NCBI GenBank assembly: GCA_029961685.1
Contig: JARWKL010000012.1
Location: 17,965,227 to 18,029,226, forward strand
Direction: 5' to 3'
DNA: 64,000 nt
From: Aristolochia californica
Lineage: Eukaryota > Streptophyta > Magnoliopsida > Piperales > Aristolochiaceae
Shown: piece after piece, positions 61,601 to 64,000 of the stretch
Position numbering within the stretch: the first letter of the stretch is position 1
How the letters are laid out: each line of letters opens with the position of its first letter
Notes under the pieces: generated by a model
What the model was told of the DNA's origin: nothing
The model's database searches: none
Seen by the model: the letters and a program-made list of their open reading frames with translations, nothing else
Made by a program: the position numbers and the translations under genes

Positions 61601-63010
61601 TCTGGCTTCCAAATGACAACAGGCGCTTCTCGGTCTACTCGGCCTATCGTCATCTTATGGGTTGGACCCAGCCTCCCGCTCTTGACTCGGCCGCCTTTGT
61701 TTGGCAGCTCTTGGCTCCTCTCTGGAGTGCCTACCGCAACAGAATTCTCACTGCTGACAATCTTATTAGGTGTGGAAACACTATTGTTGATCCTCTCTGC
61801 CTCTTTTGCGGAGTGAAAGCCAAGACTATCAACCACCTTTTCCTCCACTGTGCTTTCGCCTAGCAGACATGGACTTCTACAATTGACAGCATGGGCCTCA
61901 ATTTTTGCATCCCCCCTGACCTGAGCACCATGTGCCGCTACTCATTTCCCCAGACTCGGTAAGCTCATGTTAGCTGTTTGCGTCACTTACATCCCTTTAT
62001 GCCTTTGGACAGAGAGGAACTCCAGACAGTTTAACCATGCTTCACGCTTTGCTACTGAGGTGATCTGCACTACTACGGGCCTCATCTCCACATGGATTCG
62101 CACTTGGAAAGAATTTGCCTATCTCTCCTGTGCCACTTCCCACATTAACTGGAAGATTATGGCTCAGATGTCCATTCCCTCTGCGCCCCGTCGGGTAGCT
62201 GTTTGGGAGCCTCCCCCACCGGCTATTATAAGCTTTTAACTTTGACGGTAGTGCTTTTGGGAATCCGGGATTGGCTGGCTTTAGTGGGGTGATATTTTTT
62301 ATCATGGAGCATGACTATTATTTCTTGTTAAGTTAGGTCCAAGGCCTATCCCAAAATGACTAGCCAACATAGGAAACCTCTTTACCAACTAATAAACTCA
62401 AGATCTTTGTTCACTAATCTATGTGGGACTATTCTTTAACACTCCCCCTCACGTGTAGACCCTTTTTGTGGCTCTACAAGTGGATAGTTTTCGGTGTAGG
62501 ACTTTTTTTGTGGCTCTACAAGTAGATAGTTTAGGTGTAGGCCCACATATGAGTACCTGCTCTGATACCATGTTAAGTTGGGTCCAAGGCCCATCCCAAA
62601 ATGACTAGCCAACTTAGGAAACCTCTTTACCAACTAATAAACTCAAGATCTTTGTACTCACTAATCTATGTGGGACTATTCCTTAACATTTCTTACTTTG
62701 GTCCTCTCGGCGTTGCGGACTCGACCACTAATGAGCTCTCTGGTCTCCTCCACGGGCTTCGCATTTTCTAGGATCACTTCAGAGGTCCGCTTATTGTGGA
62801 GGGAGACTCCAAAACCGTCATTGGTTGGTGCTCCACTGCCTCTTTCCCCCCGTGGCATCACTGACAGCTTTTTCATGATATTATGGACATTGTTTCCACT
62901 ACCTCTTGTACTTGGTCTCATGTTCTTAGATCAACCAATTCGGCTGCTGATTTGTGTGCTAAATTGGGTCCCTCCTTGCAATCTCTTGTTGTAAGGGGAG
63001 ACCTCCCTTG
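58690..63010 (+). pseudogene. LINE ORF2 (EN-RT-zf-RVT-RNase H, broken)
   Basis: Apurinic endonuclease-like remnant at 59,120-59,310 (INLSGKKFTWSN, then DHxPIQID). RT: LGLPRDKASGPDGYNG (59,940-59,990), [57 protein letters not shown] and the active site LQFVDDTNCFG (60,650-60,685), catalytic Asp pair intact. Connection and maturase-like region: LECRLSTWKGRMLSKASRL, FLWHGIGNEFRYHLVSWDDVC, with one uninterrupted 325-aa block (60,886-61,863). zf-RVT: CLFCGVKAKTINHLFLHCAFA. RNase H from 62,230 ([14 protein letters not shown]) is split by a TRIM and resumes YFGPLGVADSTTNELSGLLHGL to 63,010. Confidence 0.88.
62326..62688 (-). mobile_element. TRIM family 2: complete 363-bp miniature LTR element
   Basis: LTRs are 62326-62441 (116 bp) and 62571-62688 (118 bp), TGTTAA...TTAACA, flanked by a perfect 5-bp target duplication TTTCT (62321-62325 and 62689-62693). 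On the minus strand the 5' LTR (right copy) is followed at once by TGGTATCAGAGCAGG, a perfect tRNA-Met primer site (62,556-62,570). GTGAGGGGGAG precedes the 3' LTR as polypurine tract (62,442-62,452). The 129-bp interior has no coding capacity and contains a ~42-bp tandem duplication (TTTGTGGCTCTACAAGT units, about 62,458-62,540). Confidence 0.96.
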
Positions 63011-63072
63011 AAGTATTTTCTTGCTTTGCTTTGTAATAAAATCATCACATTTCAAAAAAAAAAAAAAAAAAA

Positions 63073-64000
63073 GATCACCTCCAAATAATTTCACATGAAG
63101 CTTTGTAATTGCCTATTCTACTCCAACACTTAGCTTTTCACACTAAAACCAAGATCTCCGGTCCACAAGCAAATATGAAGGTCTAGATAAGAAGAAACAG
63201 ATGAAAGGTTTGCCATCCACCCAGCAACCATGCCAAAACCTCACCGTGGACAATACTAAACTATGAAAAGGATGCCACTTACAAGATGAGACTTAAAATT
63301 AATAAGAAACCTCCACTGAGGAAACAGCCTGTGGACAGGGATGTTATAGGGCCAAACCAAAAAAAAAAATGCTTAACCAAATTGTATTGGAGATAAGAAT
63401 TTGATGCCAAATAGATCTTCTTTCATACCCTAGAAAGAAGTTAGTGAAGGGTGCCCATGGCACAAATATAGTCTTCACCTACAAGCCCACCAAGATCCTG
63501 ATAGCATACCAAACAGACATCATTAGTCTGAAAGAGCTAACTCTGCATTAATCCAGTTATACAACCTTACACTAGAATACGCATCCAGTGCCACATCACT
63601 GCCCCTCCAAATACAACATGTGGAATCCACCTAAAAGTGTCATAAAAAATAAAATAAAAATAAGATGGAAGAGAACACCAGAACGCATAAGTTTTCCAGT
63701 TCCAGGGAAGAATCATCATTTTGCACCAGTTCGTCAACATAAGCGTGGAACCATGCAGAAGTGCACTAATGTAGGAAAACCAACTAGTTTTACATAGCAA
63801 TTCTGGAAATTTAGAAGTTTTGAGATTCTCATCTTTTTTTTTTTTTTTGAAATAGGAGATTCACATCTTTACCCTATATGAAAAGCAGAGATGAGATGAT
63901 GTACTTAATGATCAGAGGAAGAACTATTTAAAACAAATGATAATATCATATATAATGTAAACTAAAATAGGAACATCTCTAGCCAGTAAATGAAAATTGC
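63073..64000. other. Right-edge intronic sequence, possible retroelement remnant
   Basis: It should continue the copia copy split by the LINE (a K-L-H-V-K-L-like block follows the junction on minus). At 63,180-63,330 the minus strand has VRFWHGCWVDGKPF-like residues reminiscent of a LINE connector, but this is weak. No SF3a60 exon was found here. Confidence 0.35.

Larger units (their letters stand above)
57049..63072 (+). mobile_element. Near full-length plant L1-type LINE (~6 kb), inactive
   Basis: It has ORF1, ORF2 (endonuclease, RT, zf-RVT, RNase H) and a terminal poly(A) of about 20 bases (63,053-63,072). Flanks AAGATCACCTTTGAATAA (57,029-57,046) and AAGATCACCTCCAAATAA (63,071-63,088) look like a target-site duplication with three transition differences. 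It inserted into an older copia fragment in an SF3a60 intron, antisense to the gene, and later received a TRIM at 62,326-62,688. Multiple stops and frameshifts inactivate both ORFs. Confidence 0.88.

Noticed and set aside
55259..64000. Search for the preceding SF3a60 exon (expected to end near an R-A-E-R-L-F-L-T-K type sequence)
   Set aside because: No minus-strand match was found by reading; the exon is presumed to lie beyond the right edge.

Overview
This is a nuclear window from a flowering plant. The evidence is three spliced or plastid-targeted plant genes, intron lengths and TE content typical of plants, Ty1/copia, Ty3/gypsy and plant L1-type LINE remnants, and AT-rich gene-poor spacers. 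I cannot name the species. Introns this heavily loaded with transposons suggest a woody or early-diverging angiosperm, but that is inference only. I saw no rRNA, tRNA or CRISPR feature.

Layout. (1) 1-10,140 is repeat-rich spacer: a ~100-bp tandem repeat at the left edge, an AT-rich stretch, a decayed antisense copia element split by a precisely inserted 1.62-kb solo-type LTR, a hAT remnant, and a truncated miniature LTR element (TRIM). (2) 11,202-14,989 is an intact five-exon methylesterase (MES11-14-like, 346 aa) on the + strand. (3) 18,925-19,434 is an intact single-exon ferredoxin-thioredoxin reductase variable chain on the - strand. (4) 22,330-29,366 is a copia fragment carrying a 185-bp triplication, followed by a complete but inactivated Ty3/gypsy chromovirus (24,087-29,361; LTRs, PBS, PPT, 5-bp TSD AAGTG). 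(5) 33,142 to beyond the right edge is the 3' half of the splicing factor SF3a60 gene on the - strand. Five exons (219 codons) are spread over 22 kb, with introns of 3.9, 5.5, 8.2, 3.8 and more than 8.7 kb. These introns are filled with LINE, copia and TRIM insertions, including a ~6-kb LINE (57,049-63,072) that itself holds a 363-bp TRIM.

The three host genes are functionally unrelated: hormone-ester or other ester hydrolysis, chloroplast redox signalling, and the U2 snRNP. The rest is a layered record of transposition. The most informative new items are two compact TRIM families, each proven by paired LTRs, a tRNA-Met-type primer site and a perfect 5-bp target duplication. Others are a short duplicated copy of an SF3a60 5' splice site in an intron, a protease-RT deletion fusion amplified three times in tandem, and nonsense codons in the gypsy element that mostly look like C-to-T changes at methylatable sites.
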